Source: an uncultured Opitutaceae bacterium
GTDB taxonomy: Bacteria; Verrucomicrobiota; Verrucomicrobiia; Opitutales; Opitutaceae
NCBI GenBank assembly: GCA_937958045.1
Contig: CALFXL010000002.1
Coordinates: 39,193-103,192, forward strand
Direction of reading: 5' to 3'
Length of the DNA: 64,000 nucleotides
Shown: piece by piece, positions 9,513 through 18,754 of the stretch
Numbering within the stretch: position 1 is the first letter of the stretch
Layout of the letters: every line of letters begins with the position of its first letter
Notes under the pieces: model-generated
Seen by the model: the letters and a program-made list of their open reading frames with translations, nothing else
Database searches by the model: none
What the model was told of the DNA's origin: nothing
Program-made: the position numbers and the translations under genes

Positions 9513-10082
9513 CTACTCCGCCCGCGATGCAGGTCGTGTGCCGATGACTTTTGCGGGATTGCCCGCGACGATCGCGGAGGGTGCGACGTCTTTGGTGACG
9601 ACGGAGCAAGCGCCGACGATCGCGCCATCGCCCACGCGCACGCCGGGAAGGATGAACGCGCGCGCGCCGACAAACACGTCGCGCCCGATGTGAATCGGGC
9701 TCGTTTGCAACGGCAGCGCGGGCGACGCGAAGTCGTGCGTGCCCGTGCAGAGATACGCTTCCTGCGCGATGGTTGCGCCTTCGTGGATGACGATGGGTCC
9801 GAGGGTGTACGCGTTGGCGCGATCGCCGAGACACGCGCGATGGTGCAGTGTGAGATTCCACGGGAGCTGGATGCGCGCGCGCTGATGCACGAACGGCTTG
9901 CCATGAATTTCTGCACCGAAAAATCGCAGCACCAACAGCCGCCACGGATTGAGCGGCTTCGGCGTCCACGCGCAGAGGAGCAGCCACGCGTATTCCCACA
10001 CGAGCGCCGCCACGCGTTGGCGGAACGTCCACGGCGAATCATACGGCGTGGCTTGCGCGTGGGTTTTTATTTCAGTGCTCAT
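9513..10082 (-). CDS. WcaF-like hexapeptide-repeat acyl(acetyl)transferase
   Basis: 189 residues, the usual length for putative colanic-acid type acetyltransferases. The N-terminus has the family's SPWTFRQRVAALVWEYAW and TPKPLNPWRLLVLRFFGAEI segments. The left-handed beta-helix follows, with repeats such as IHIGRDVFVGARAFILPGV, VRVGDGAIVGACSVVTKDV and a final IVAGNPAKVIG. The conserved CTGTHDF (about 112-118) carries the likely catalytic His. It probably O-acetylates the polysaccharide made by the surrounding transferases, using acetyl-CoA. The ATG at 10082 follows a 57-bp gap after the next gene upstream, with co-directional neighbours. Confidence 0.85.
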   Translation of the reverse strand: MSTEIKTHAQATPYDSPWTFRQRVAALVWEYAWLLLCAWTPKPLNPWRLLVLRFFGAEIHGKPFVHQRARIQLPWNLTLHHRACLGDRANAYTLGPIVIHEGATIAQEAYLCTGTHDFASPALPLQTSPIHIGRDVFVGARAFILPGVRVGDGAIVGACSVVTKDVAPSAIVAGNPAKVIGTRPASRAE

Positions 10083-10139
10083 GCGTGCTGACGGCGAAGT
10101 GCTTAGGAAGGATTGGCGCGAAAAGCACGAAAAACGAAC

Positions 10140-11255
10140 TCAGCGTTTACCGAGCAGCGCCGCGAAGTCGTCGAGGAAATCGCCGGCGATCTTCGGCAAA
10201 GTGTAATCGCGCGCGGTCTGCCACGCATGGGCGCGTATCCGTTCGATGGATGCAGTGTCGGGCAACAGGCGCGACAGTGTTTGCGAAAGCGCTTCGGCGG
10301 GATCGGCCGCGCGGTGATTAAAGACGAGTCCGTTTTCGCCGGGCGTGATGAAGTCCTGAAAACAGGCGAGCCCCGAGACGACGGGTGCGCAGCCCGCGGC
10401 CATCGCTTCGAGCGCGGCGAGCCCAAAGGTTTCTCCTTTTTCGGCGAGCGACGGATACACGAAGACGCGCGCCTGCCGGTAGTGTTCGATGAGCTGAGCT
10501 TCGTCGAAAACGCGTCCGACAAAATCGACCTGATCAGCGATCGGCGTCGCCGCCGCGCGCAGTTCGTTGATGTGCGTTTCACCGCCGCCGCCGTACGCCG
10601 TTTCCCACGGACCAACGATCTTCAAACGCCAGCGCGAGCGCAGCTCGATCGGCAGTCGCGCAAAACCTTCGATCAACAAACGCACGCCTTTTTCCGGATG
10701 CACGCGGCCGACGTAGAGCAATGTGTTTTCCCCCTCGGCGCGCGTGGGCAGCAGATAACGATCGGCGAGCGGATACGGGATCACACGCACGCGTTTTTCC
10801 GCCGAAGGATCTTCGGCGACGATGGCGTCGCGGATGGGAGCGGAGACGGTTTGCAGAATCGCGCGCCGATAGAGTTTGAGCTGACCTTTGGGATAACGCG
10901 CGACATGCACGTAGGGGATGCCGCTGCGACGACGCGCGAGCACGGGCATCCAAAACGTATTGGTCACAAGAATGTCGGCCTCGGGCAGCCGTCCGCGCGT
11001 CCGCAGGCTGTACCAGAAATCGCACAGCATGCGTCGCGGAAACGAGCGCGGCGATGTGAAGCCGGAGAGACGTTCGTGACGCACGCCGGCGATCGTTTCC
11101 TGCGCGGGCAGTTGCGGATGCGCGCGCGAGAAGTGCGACACCTGGTGGCCTTGCCGGACGAACTCTTGTCCGAGCGAGAACCAGACTTTTTCGACCGCGC
11201 CGCCGAGGATGGCGGGGACGGGGAGGAACGGGCCTTGAACGATGGTGATGCGCAC
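10140..11255 (-). CDS. Family 4 glycosyltransferase
   Basis: A 371-residue GT-B enzyme. The N-terminal Rossmann domain carries a glycine-rich LPVPAILGGAVEKVWFSLG acceptor-side loop. The donor domain begins at about 178 with LLYVGRVHPEKGVRLLIEGF and holds the E-x7-E pair E275 and E283 (KGETFGLAALEAMAAG) that binds the nucleotide sugar in GT4 enzymes. It belongs to the minus-strand sugar cluster and lies 22 bp after the preceding gene. It is predicted to add one sugar to a growing lipid-linked repeat unit at the inner face of the inner membrane; its specificity is unknown. Confidence 0.85.
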   Translation of the reverse strand: MRITIVQGPFLPVPAILGGAVEKVWFSLGQEFVRQGHQVSHFSRAHPQLPAQETIAGVRHERLSGFTSPRSFPRRMLCDFWYSLRTRGRLPEADILVTNTFWMPVLARRRSGIPYVHVARYPKGQLKLYRRAILQTVSAPIRDAIVAEDPSAEKRVRVIPYPLADRYLLPTRAEGENTLLYVGRVHPEKGVRLLIEGFARLPIELRSRWRLKIVGPWETAYGGGGETHINELRAAATPIADQVDFVGRVFDEAQLIEHYRQARVFVYPSLAEKGETFGLAALEAMAAGCAPVVSGLACFQDFITPGENGLVFNHRAADPAEALSQTLSRLLPDTASIERIRAHAWQTARDYTLPKIAGDFLDDFAALLGKR

Positions 11256-11277
11256 GTGCTAAGAAGCGGGAAAACGA

Positions 11278-12474
11278 TCAAACAACCGCCGAGGAGCGGG
11301 TGTCGAGCAGTCGAAAAAGTTCGTCGCGAAACCGGCGCGCGGCGCGTTCGACCTCGAAATGTTTTTCGAAACAGGCGCGGGCGGCGTCGGCCATTTTGTT
11401 GCGCGCATCGGCGCCGAGCGAGAGCCAGCGTTGCAGCAGACGCGCGGTGCCTTCGAGGGTGGCGGATTCGACGAACGCGGCGTTGTCAGTATCGAGTTCT
11501 TTCCACAACGCGAAGCGATCGGAAATGAGCACGGGCCGACTGCAGGCAAGCGACTCGATCACGGAGGCGCCGAAGTTTTCTTGTTCCGATGGCTGCACAA
11601 ATGCTTCCGCGCCGCTCAACGCTCCCCAGCGAACATCACCCGTGAGCGGGCCAAGCCAGTGCACCGCTTGCGCAATACCCTCGGACTCCGCGAGCGCTTG
11701 CAGCGTGCGTTGATAACGCGGGCTCGGCGAAGGGCCGGCGATCACCAGATCGGGCGCGGTGCCCGCGTGGGAGAGCGGATAGTTTCGCGCCACGCGCGCG
11801 TAAGCGCGCAGCAAACGTTTTAATCCGCGACCCGGCTGAATCGGTCCGAGATGAAGAAAATACCGATGCTTCGCAGCGGAAGGACACGCGGCTTGCCACG
11901 CCGCGCTCCAGTCGGCGGGAAGTCCTGCAGGCCGCGCCGCGCCGACGGGGATGATGCACGCGTTGGCTTGGTAGCGCGGGAAGGTTTTTTGCGCGCGCTC
12001 CTGCTCGGTGATGCTCGAATAAAACACCGCGCGAGCATCGCGAAGGACATGACGCTCGGCGAAGTGCCAGTAGATCCATTTCTTGAAGTGCTTAAATGGA
12101 TACGTGCGTCGGATCGCGGGATCGAGCATGCCGTGCGGCACGACGAAATACGGTGGCGCTCCCATCGAGCGCGAGGCGGCGCGCACGGCCGGACCGAACG
12201 CTTCCCACAATCCATGCACGATCACCGCGTCGTAACCTTCGAGATGTCGATTGAGCCAGGGACGAAGTTGCGACGAATAACCGTAGCGCGAGCGCGCCGG
12301 TCCGATGGGGAAAGTTTCCACATTGTCCGCAAACGGTTTCGCCGCGGCCGCCTCCATTGTCACGAACGCCGTCTCGATGCCGAGGCGTTCGAGCGCCGGC
12401 GTGATTGCGCGGACCGTGGACGCCGGGCCGCCGACGCTCGGGTCGATGGTGGCGATGGCGCGCAGGATTTTCAT
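11278..12474 (-). CDS. Family 4 glycosyltransferase
   Basis: 398 residues starting MKILRAIATIDPSVGG, where the SVGGPAS loop is typical of GT4 acceptor domains. The donor half begins around 204 (YFLHLGPIQPGRGLKRLL) and carries E299 and E307 in SEQENFGASVIESLACSRP, the E-x7-E nucleotide-sugar motif. The ATG at 12474 overlaps the previous stop by 4 bp (ATGA), indicating translational coupling. A longer upstream open frame is a shadow of the neighbouring gene. It also contains the VVPHGMLDPA segment seen in several Verrucomicrobia and cyanobacterial polysaccharide transferases. Confidence 0.85.
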   Translation of the reverse strand: MKILRAIATIDPSVGGPASTVRAITPALERLGIETAFVTMEAAAAKPFADNVETFPIGPARSRYGYSSQLRPWLNRHLEGYDAVIVHGLWEAFGPAVRAASRSMGAPPYFVVPHGMLDPAIRRTYPFKHFKKWIYWHFAERHVLRDARAVFYSSITEQERAQKTFPRYQANACIIPVGAARPAGLPADWSAAWQAACPSAAKHRYFLHLGPIQPGRGLKRLLRAYARVARNYPLSHAGTAPDLVIAGPSPSPRYQRTLQALAESEGIAQAVHWLGPLTGDVRWGALSGAEAFVQPSEQENFGASVIESLACSRPVLISDRFALWKELDTDNAAFVESATLEGTARLLQRWLSLGADARNKMADAARACFEKHFEVERAARRFRDELFRLLDTRSSAVV

Positions 12475-13682
12475 CGGGCGGAAAACGGTTCGCGGTGCGG
12501 GTGAGCGACGAGCAGGCTGTAGAGTTCCTGGTAGGCGTCGAGCATCGCGTCGGGGGCCCAGCGCACCGCGCGCGCGAGTCCGGCGGCGCGCAACGGCGCG
12601 GGATTCGCAAGTGCTGCCGAGATGCGGCTCGCGGCATCGCGTGGATCGGCCGGATCGAGGTACACCGCGGCGTCGCCACCGACTTCGGTCATTGGCGCGC
12701 GATTCGATGTGAACACCGGGCAACCGCACGCCTGCGCTTCGGCGACGGGCCAGCCGAAGCCTTCTTCCCACGAGGGAAAAATGAGTCCCGCCGCGAGCGA
12801 GTAGGCGGCGCGCAATTCTTCGTTGGAAAGATTCTGTATCCGAAAAATGGATTCACGCAGTCCGTGTTGGGCGATCAACATTTCCTGCTCGGGATCGAAG
12901 GCGGGCCCCGCGTAGAGCAGCGGAAGTGGCGACGCGTGATGTTCGCGCAGGGCCGCGAGGATCGCGATGAGTCCCGTGCGGTTTTTGTACCATTGGGCGC
13001 CGCCGATGCCGAAGAGGAAGCCGTCCGCTTTCAGGTGCGGCGCAAACGAAGTGACTTCCGCGGGAGGCAGTTGTCTCGCGAGCGCGTGATGGAGCATCGA
13101 CCGCGCATCGTCGGCCGGCATGGGGGCGTAAGGGTAATTGAGTGAGTTGGGCACGACGGCCACAGAAGCATCGGACAAACCGGCCAATCGCTGAAGGTCT
13201 TGGCGCGTTTTTTCCGAAACACAGGCGGCGGCGCGCAGGCGCGCGAGATTCCGCAGGATCCACTCCTGATATTTCACGCCGGAGCGGCCGGGACGACTTT
13301 GCGGAAACTCACCGCGGGCGGCGCGAATCGGCAGCAGATCGTGCACGGTCACGAGCAATGGCACGGCGGCGAGCGCCGGCGCGTACACGGCATTGCTGTG
13401 ATCGATGATGTGAAAAACCGTGCCGGCGGGTTGCGCGCGCGAACGACGGCGCAGCTCGCGAGGAAAGCGCAGAAATTTATCGAGATAGCTGAGGTATTTG
13501 GGGAGCCCGCCATAGCGATAGTGGCGGACGCCTTTCACGAAGAATGGAGTGGGGCGCCAGGTTTCCAACGCGATACCGCGCGCGGCGAAACCCTGCGCGA
13601 GCGCGTTCTCGAAACGCAACATGCTCTCCTGCCGATCGAGCGGGAAGTTGCCGATGAGGATCAGCTTCTTCACTGCGTTCAC
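12471..13682 (-). CDS. Family 4 glycosyltransferase
   Basis: 403 residues with an unbroken GT4 layout. The acceptor domain begins KLILIGNFPLDRQESMLRFE and has a VHDLLPIR segment at about 113. The donor domain has GIGGAQWYKNRTGLI at about 225 and the E-x7-E pair E307/E315 in SWEEGFGWPVAEAQACGCP. YKNR and a VHDLLP-like motif are typical of mannosyltransferase-like GT4 proteins, but the sugar is not certain. Its stop overlaps the start of the next gene by 4 bp. Its own ATG at 13682 overlaps the end of the polymerase gene (13679), so three genes are coupled. Confidence 0.85.
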   Translation of the reverse strand: MNAVKKLILIGNFPLDRQESMLRFENALAQGFAARGIALETWRPTPFFVKGVRHYRYGGLPKYLSYLDKFLRFPRELRRRSRAQPAGTVFHIIDHSNAVYAPALAAVPLLVTVHDLLPIRAARGEFPQSRPGRSGVKYQEWILRNLARLRAAACVSEKTRQDLQRLAGLSDASVAVVPNSLNYPYAPMPADDARSMLHHALARQLPPAEVTSFAPHLKADGFLFGIGGAQWYKNRTGLIAILAALREHHASPLPLLYAGPAFDPEQEMLIAQHGLRESIFRIQNLSNEELRAAYSLAAGLIFPSWEEGFGWPVAEAQACGCPVFTSNRAPMTEVGGDAAVYLDPADPRDAASRISAALANPAPLRAAGLARAVRWAPDAMLDAYQELYSLLVAHPHREPFSAR

Positions 13683-15091
13683 GCGAGCCCCCGCATGCGG
13701 CGGCGACGTTTTTCGTATTCGGACAAAGGATCCTCTTCGTCCTCGTTCTCTTCCTCTTTCGACTCGGAATCCTCATCATCCTCGTCATCGAGATCGCCTT
13801 CAAATTCCTCGTCGTCGTCGCCGGCGTCGTCAGGAGCGTTCACCAAGGCGAGCACGAGGCCCGCGTCGACGACGGCGAAACCGAGCTGTGTGGCTTGCGA
13901 CCATTGTTGGAGCAACAGAGGCGGAATACTCGCGGCCGTGATCAACATCGGCAGCACCTCGCCACGACGGCGAAAGGCCTGCCACGACACGGTGAGCAAA
14001 TGCAGCGTGAGCGCGACGCGCAGTCCGAGGAAGCCGAGTCCCACCAATGGCCCGAGCTCGAGCATGGCGCGCTCCCATTCGTTTTCGGAAAGCAAGAAAC
14101 CGAGACGGCCCGAGAGGAGTTTTGCGCCGACATTGGAGCCGACGCCGATGCCATGCCCAAAGAACGGCACATCGAGCATCAATTCGAATGGTGCGGTAAA
14201 ACCGGACGCGACGCGATCGGTGAGACTGCCCCACGCATCGCCTTGCACCTCGGATGCCGCTTGATTCCAGCGGTCCATGAAGACTATCCACGCCTCCTGC
14301 GTAACGGGGAGAAAACGCAGCGCGACGACCACGAGCAGGGCGGAGACGATCACGCGCGCAAAGGCTGCGTTGAAGGCTCCTTTCAGGAAAATACACGCAA
14401 AGAAAACCACCGTGACCCAACCGCAGATCACCACCATGCCGCGACTGATCGAGATCGGCAGCGCCAGCGCGATACATATACCGGCAGCGATCACAAACCA
14501 ATGTGTGTACCACTTCTTTTTCTCCGTCACGTAGGCGAGGAAGAATGCCGTGACCAAGGGGAAGAACACCATCGGTCCCGTGATGAACGAGAAGAAACCG
14601 GGCGGACGAATGCGTCCCATCGCACCGTGAATCTGCCCGCCTTCGCCACCGCCGGCACCGAGATTAAGCCAGTGTGTGGAGGGCGAGCGATTTTGCATCA
14701 CCATCAACAGCGTCATCGGAATCGTGATCGCCAGTAGCGCATATCCGATCAGGCGCACGTCGCGTCTCGTGAGCGTCGACGCCATCACCCAGATCAGCGG
14801 CAGATGAAAATAATTCGTGCGAACGCCGTAGATCGTGACCCAGATGTTTCCCTGGCCGCCGAGGAACGGAAAAATCGCCGAAAGCACCGCGAGTACGAAG
14901 GTGAAACCGATGAAGCCGTTTCGCGGAAAAATACCCTGCGCAATCGCGAGACCATAGATCGCGGCGACGACCGGATCGCGCACCAACAGGAGGACGTCCG
15001 ATGCGCCAGGAAGGATCCATTTGCGCAAGGCTCCCTCAAAAATCAAAAGCAGCACGTAGGCCCAGATGCCCCATTTAATGTAGCGAATCAT
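13679..15091 (-). CDS. Wzy-like O-antigen/exopolysaccharide polymerase with acidic C-terminal tail
   Basis: 470 residues with about ten to twelve hydrophobic segments, beginning IKWGIWAYVLLLIFEGALRKW, and a large soluble loop around 290-330 as in Wzy/WaaL family proteins. RKW followed by a GASDVLLLVRDPVV helix is typical of Verrucomicrobia and Planctomycetes O-antigen ligase/polymerase relatives. It would join repeat units at the periplasmic face of the inner membrane. The last ~50 residues are odd: a run dominated by D and E ends in a short RRRRMRG basic stretch. The ATG at 15091 (MIRYIKWG) is chosen because the extra upstream codons of the open frame are not hydrophobic and look non-coding. 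Confidence 0.8.
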   Translation of the reverse strand: MIRYIKWGIWAYVLLLIFEGALRKWILPGASDVLLLVRDPVVAAIYGLAIAQGIFPRNGFIGFTFVLAVLSAIFPFLGGQGNIWVTIYGVRTNYFHLPLIWVMASTLTRRDVRLIGYALLAITIPMTLLMVMQNRSPSTHWLNLGAGGGEGGQIHGAMGRIRPPGFFSFITGPMVFFPLVTAFFLAYVTEKKKWYTHWFVIAAGICIALALPISISRGMVVICGWVTVVFFACIFLKGAFNAAFARVIVSALLVVVALRFLPVTQEAWIVFMDRWNQAASEVQGDAWGSLTDRVASGFTAPFELMLDVPFFGHGIGVGSNVGAKLLSGRLGFLLSENEWERAMLELGPLVGLGFLGLRVALTLHLLTVSWQAFRRRGEVLPMLITAASIPPLLLQQWSQATQLGFAVVDAGLVLALVNAPDDAGDDDEEFEGDLDDEDDEDSESKEEENEDEEDPLSEYEKRRRRMRGLA

Positions 15092-15131
15092 GGTGTGATG
15101 GCGGTCGGGCGACCCGGTCTCATGGTGCGCA

Positions 15132-16391
15132 TTAGCCTTGAGCGGTTGAAGTTTGGCAAGCCCGCGCCACGCTTTCGGCGAGGCGCTGGCCGTAGTTGTC
15201 CCACGTAAAGTGGGCGGCGCGCGTCGCGGCTTGCGCACCGAGGTGATTGATCAACGCGCGATCGCGATGCAGTCGCTCGAGTTTTTCGGCGATCGCTGCG
15301 GAGGAGCGAATCGGCACGATGAATCCTTCGCGTCCGTCTTCGATCAGATCCGGCGCCGCGGTGTGCGACGTCGCGATGATCGGCAGGCCCATGGCCATCG
15401 CTTCGAGCAGCACGAGGCCGAAACCTTCGAACAACGACGGAAAAACAAACACATCGTGCGCGGCCATTTCCGCGAGCACTTCGCTGTGCGGACAGGACGG
15501 AATCCAACGCACACCTTCGCGGCGAAGTTCGGTTTGAAGCGCGGGGCATTCGGTGAGCGGCGGTGTGCCGATGATCGTCAATTCGACGGCGCGGCCCAGC
15601 GCGCGGCAGGCCGCGAACAGGTACGACAAGCCTTTGCGTTGGCCGAGCGAACCGACGAAGATCACGCGCAGTGGACCGGTTCCCTCGCGTTCGGTTCGCC
15701 GCGGCGCGGTAGCGGGTCTCGTCGGAGCGCCATATGGAATCACTTCGACGGGCGCTGAAAATCCGGGCGCGGCTGAAAGCGTTTTCAGCGTGTACGTGCT
15801 GGCCACATACACGCGATCGGCGAGCGCAAGCTCCTCGTCCTTGCGCGCGGTTTTCGCGGGACTGTCGTCATTGCCCACCAGCGTGGAAGCCCAGCCGGGC
15901 TCGAGTTCGGCCTCTTCTAACAACAACTCGCGCGCGGCACGCCAATAACCGATCGGCAAGTCGTAGAGACACACCTGCCCGCGCTGCTTCGCTTCGCGAA
16001 ACGAAAACGCCGCGCCGTCTTCGTACGCGTAGAGCCCCGCGAACCCGCCGCTGCGCAACCGGCGCGCAACGCGGCGATCGAGCGAGTGATAGACCGCGTC
16101 GACGCTCAGCAAACCCGTTTCGTGACGCACCAGGCTCCGCGCGCCGAGGCGATGCGCGAGCAGGCGTCCGGCCTCGCGCCAAGGATGTGCGCGCAGGCAT
16201 GGCTGCAATTCATCGGGAAACGAACGCCGTGCGAGCTGACCGCGGACGCCGCCGGGCAAAAGCCGGGTGAGCGGATTGCGTCCGCGGTAGTTGATGCAGG
16301 TCCAGAACTCGCGGATCAAACCGGCGCGATGCAGCCCGAGGGCGGCGTGGCGGACGTTGGCGTTTCCGGTGGGATGGGAGAAAAGAAGCAC
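15132..16391 (-). CDS. Family 4 glycosyltransferase
   Basis: 419 residues if the GTG at 16391 is used. That start places the first beta strand (VLLFSHPTGNANVRH) at the N-terminus and leaves a 23-bp gap to the previous gene. The donor domain begins LRVIFVGSLGQRKGLSYLF at about 241 and carries E322/E330 in FEGFGLVLLEAMAMGLP. A DLPIGYW motif at about 144 is found in a subgroup of GT4 enzymes from polysaccharide loci. It is a member of the sugar cluster, and its specificity cannot be deduced. Confidence 0.83.
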   Translation of the reverse strand: MLLFSHPTGNANVRHAALGLHRAGLIREFWTCINYRGRNPLTRLLPGGVRGQLARRSFPDELQPCLRAHPWREAGRLLAHRLGARSLVRHETGLLSVDAVYHSLDRRVARRLRSGGFAGLYAYEDGAAFSFREAKQRGQVCLYDLPIGYWRAARELLLEEAELEPGWASTLVGNDDSPAKTARKDEELALADRVYVASTYTLKTLSAAPGFSAPVEVIPYGAPTRPATAPRRTEREGTGPLRVIFVGSLGQRKGLSYLFAACRALGRAVELTIIGTPPLTECPALQTELRREGVRWIPSCPHSEVLAEMAAHDVFVFPSLFEGFGLVLLEAMAMGLPIIATSHTAAPDLIEDGREGFIVPIRSSAAIAEKLERLHRDRALINHLGAQAATRAAHFTWDNYGQRLAESVARACQTSTAQG

Positions 16392-16414
16392 GGACGAAGA
16401 AGCGAAATTGGGCG

Positions 16415-17551
16415 TCAGACGGTGGCGGGCGCGACTGGTGTAGTTGAATTTCGAATACGCGGGTCCGATTCGAAATACTCGAACCACTGACGCGACACGA
16501 CGGAAGGCTCGAAGTGGCGGTCGTACACCTCGCGCTGCGCCAGCCGCGAGGTTTCTCCGGTGCGAAGACGACGCACGAGTTCGAGCGCGCCCGCGAGCGC
16601 GGAATCGAGCGTGCAGGGATGATCGAGCACGATGCAGTTGCGCGGTTCGCGTCCGATCTCACGCGTGCCGCCGCGATCGGTGGCCATCCACGGCAGGCCG
16701 GCGGACATCGTTTCGATGAGGCTGAGCGGCATGCCTTCGTTGTGTATCGAAAAAAGCACTACAGCATCGAGCGAGCGGAGCACTTCGCCGTGGCGCTCGA
16801 GCGAACGATACGCGCCGTGATAGCGGATGTTGGGAAACGTTTTGAAATGAGATTCCGGATAATCCGGGCCTTCGCCGTGAATATGCCAGATCACGCCGGC
16901 GAGCTCGGGACGTTGGCTGAGCGCGCAGAGCAGGTCGATGCCCTTGGTCGAAACCAACCGGCCAAGAAAGCCGAAATGCAGCGGACGCTCGCCGGCGGGG
17001 CCGGGCTCGATCACCTGTTCGCGCGCGACAGGACACGCGGTGAAGTAGGGCAGGAATTTCACGCCGCTTCGTCCGAGCGCTGATTCGATGTTGCGACGCG
17101 TCGCGTCGCTGCACGCGATGACTTCGGGAGCACGCGCGAGCACACGGCGAAACGATGGCGACCACGTCGCCTGTTCGCCTTCGTCCGCGGCGGTGTGATG
17201 ATGATGCACGATGCGGGTGTCGCCACGCGCGGCGCGCCAGACGATGCTCGCGAGCGCGCTCTGACCATTGGTGTAAACGAGATCCCAGCGCGTGCCGCGC
17301 ACGGCGAGCGTTTCGCGCCAGAGCCAGAGGTATTTTTGAAGTTTCGTCGCTTCGCCACGCGGACGCGAAAGCTCGCGAAAATCGACACCCGCGGCACGCA
17401 ACGACGCACGCGCGTCGGCATTGAGTGAGTCGCTCGTTGTGAGCATGCGCACATGATGACCACGCGCGGCGGCTTGCTCGGCGAGCACGCAGACATGGCG
17501 TTCCATGCCACCGTACGCCGCCATTTGAGGAACGTAGAAAAGCAGGTTCAT
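16415..17551 (-). CDS. Family 4 glycosyltransferase
   Basis: 378 residues. The N-terminus MNLLFYVPQMAAYGGMERHV contains the GGMERH loop characteristic of GT4 acceptor domains. The donor domain starts at about 192 (FGFLGRLVSTKGIDLL) and has E272/E280 in HNEGMPLSLIETMSAGLP. The HHHH at about 116-119 is a natural part of strand beta-5 in this group. The ATG at 17551 overlaps the upstream stop by 4 bp (ATGA), so the gene is translationally coupled to its neighbour. It is predicted to assemble the polysaccharide repeat unit. Confidence 0.85.
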   Translation of the reverse strand: MNLLFYVPQMAAYGGMERHVCVLAEQAAARGHHVRMLTTSDSLNADARASLRAAGVDFRELSRPRGEATKLQKYLWLWRETLAVRGTRWDLVYTNGQSALASIVWRAARGDTRIVHHHHTAADEGEQATWSPSFRRVLARAPEVIACSDATRRNIESALGRSGVKFLPYFTACPVAREQVIEPGPAGERPLHFGFLGRLVSTKGIDLLCALSQRPELAGVIWHIHGEGPDYPESHFKTFPNIRYHGAYRSLERHGEVLRSLDAVVLFSIHNEGMPLSLIETMSAGLPWMATDRGGTREIGREPRNCIVLDHPCTLDSALAGALELVRRLRTGETSRLAQREVYDRHFEPSVVSRQWFEYFESDPRIRNSTTPVAPATV

Positions 17552-18696
17552 GGATGCGGTTCGGAATAATCGACGCCTGTCTGCAGGCGTGCGAGGAAAG
17601 CTTGGGTGAGTGCGGATAGACGCGGTTGCGGCGCGCGTCGGCGTCCGAGCCAGCCGGCGACCAACTCCACCGGCGTTTGAGAAAGTTTCACGACCAGCGG
17701 ATCGCGCAAGGGCGCGGGCGTCGGCGGCACGCGCAGCGCCCAATCCTCGCGCGGCACGATGACCGGCACGCCGTGATCGAGCATGGCCGCCACGGCGCCG
17801 CTCTTGCCGATGAGCGCCCATGGATGCGTGCCGATGCCGAAATCGAGTGTTTGCAGCAGGCGCGAGATTTCCGCGGACGAACGTTCGCCAAGATTTTCAA
17901 ACGTGATTTTGCCCGCGTACTGCGCGGCGAGTTGGGCGAACAGTCGTTCGCCATGCGCACCGAGACGACCGAAGCCGACGATGCGCAAAGAGCGTCGCGC
18001 CGTCTGGGCCGCGCCATGCAGCGTCGCGAGGCATGCGTGCGGATCGAATTGCGGATGCACAGTGCCGAAAATGCCGCCGACCCATTCGGTGGAGGCCGGC
18101 GCGGGCGGCATCGGTTCGACCGGGATGTTTCCGCACAAAGGCAACACGCCGGGCGCAAAACCCTCGCGCAACAACACCGCGCGATAAGCGGGATTCGACG
18201 TATCCATCGCGACCGGCTGGATGTGGCGAATGAGTTCCTTCAATGCGCGACGCTGGAAGAAGCCATACACGCGATTCTTGAACGGCTCGCCTTGCGAAAT
18301 GCCGATCCAGAGCTCGTGCAGCATCACGTGATTGAAGCGCCCGCGGCCAAGTTGAGAGATTTCGAAGGCCGAGTCGGGAATGACGCCCTTCGGATGAAAT
18401 CCGTAAGGGACCAGCTGCCAGCTGATCCAATCGGGTGCGTGCGTTTGCACAAAAGCGCGCGCATGTTCGCAGCGCACCGTCCACGTGAGCTGCGGCGACA
18501 AACGCAGCGCGGGAAACTCGTGGCCGCGGTCGCTCTGCATTTCCTGGCGAGCAGGCACATCGAGATGCTGGTCGTTGATGGCGATCAACGCGCACGTGTG
18601 CCCCTGATCGGCGCAGCCGCTCGCGAGCAGGCGCACGTAGTCGCCCACGCCGTCGCGGCCCGGTTGCAGGGAAGTGCAGATAAACACCAGCTTCAT
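17548..18696 (-). CDS. Glycosyltransferase-like protein (GT-B fold, degenerate donor motif)
   Basis: 382 residues beginning MKLVFICTSLQPGRDGVGDYV, a typical GT-B first strand and loop. The C-terminal half keeps the fold (LRIVGFGRLGAHGERLF, then IGKSGAVAAMLDHGVPVIVPRED). The E-x7-E pair of GT4 is not present: the equivalent region reads THPWALIGKSGAVAAM. It may use a different donor geometry or be a divergent member. It lies within the cluster, 58 bp after the GT8-like gene and overlapping the next gene by 4 bp. The transferase role is inferred from fold and context; catalysis is uncertain. Confidence 0.65.
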   Translation of the reverse strand: MKLVFICTSLQPGRDGVGDYVRLLASGCADQGHTCALIAINDQHLDVPARQEMQSDRGHEFPALRLSPQLTWTVRCEHARAFVQTHAPDWISWQLVPYGFHPKGVIPDSAFEISQLGRGRFNHVMLHELWIGISQGEPFKNRVYGFFQRRALKELIRHIQPVAMDTSNPAYRAVLLREGFAPGVLPLCGNIPVEPMPPAPASTEWVGGIFGTVHPQFDPHACLATLHGAAQTARRSLRIVGFGRLGAHGERLFAQLAAQYAGKITFENLGERSSAEISRLLQTLDFGIGTHPWALIGKSGAVAAMLDHGVPVIVPREDWALRVPPTPAPLRDPLVVKLSQTPVELVAGWLGRRRAPQPRLSALTQAFLARLQTGVDYSEPHP

Positions 18697-18754
18697 GACG
18701 GCGCGCAGACACCGCCGAAGCGCGGGCGTTGCTTGGAGGCGAGCGGAAAGTCCT

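Noticed and set aside
10113..11528. A 471-codon plus-strand open frame opposite glycosyltransferase genes
   Set aside because: It is arginine-rich without motifs, and the minus-strand frame encodes a clear GT4 enzyme with E-x7-E.
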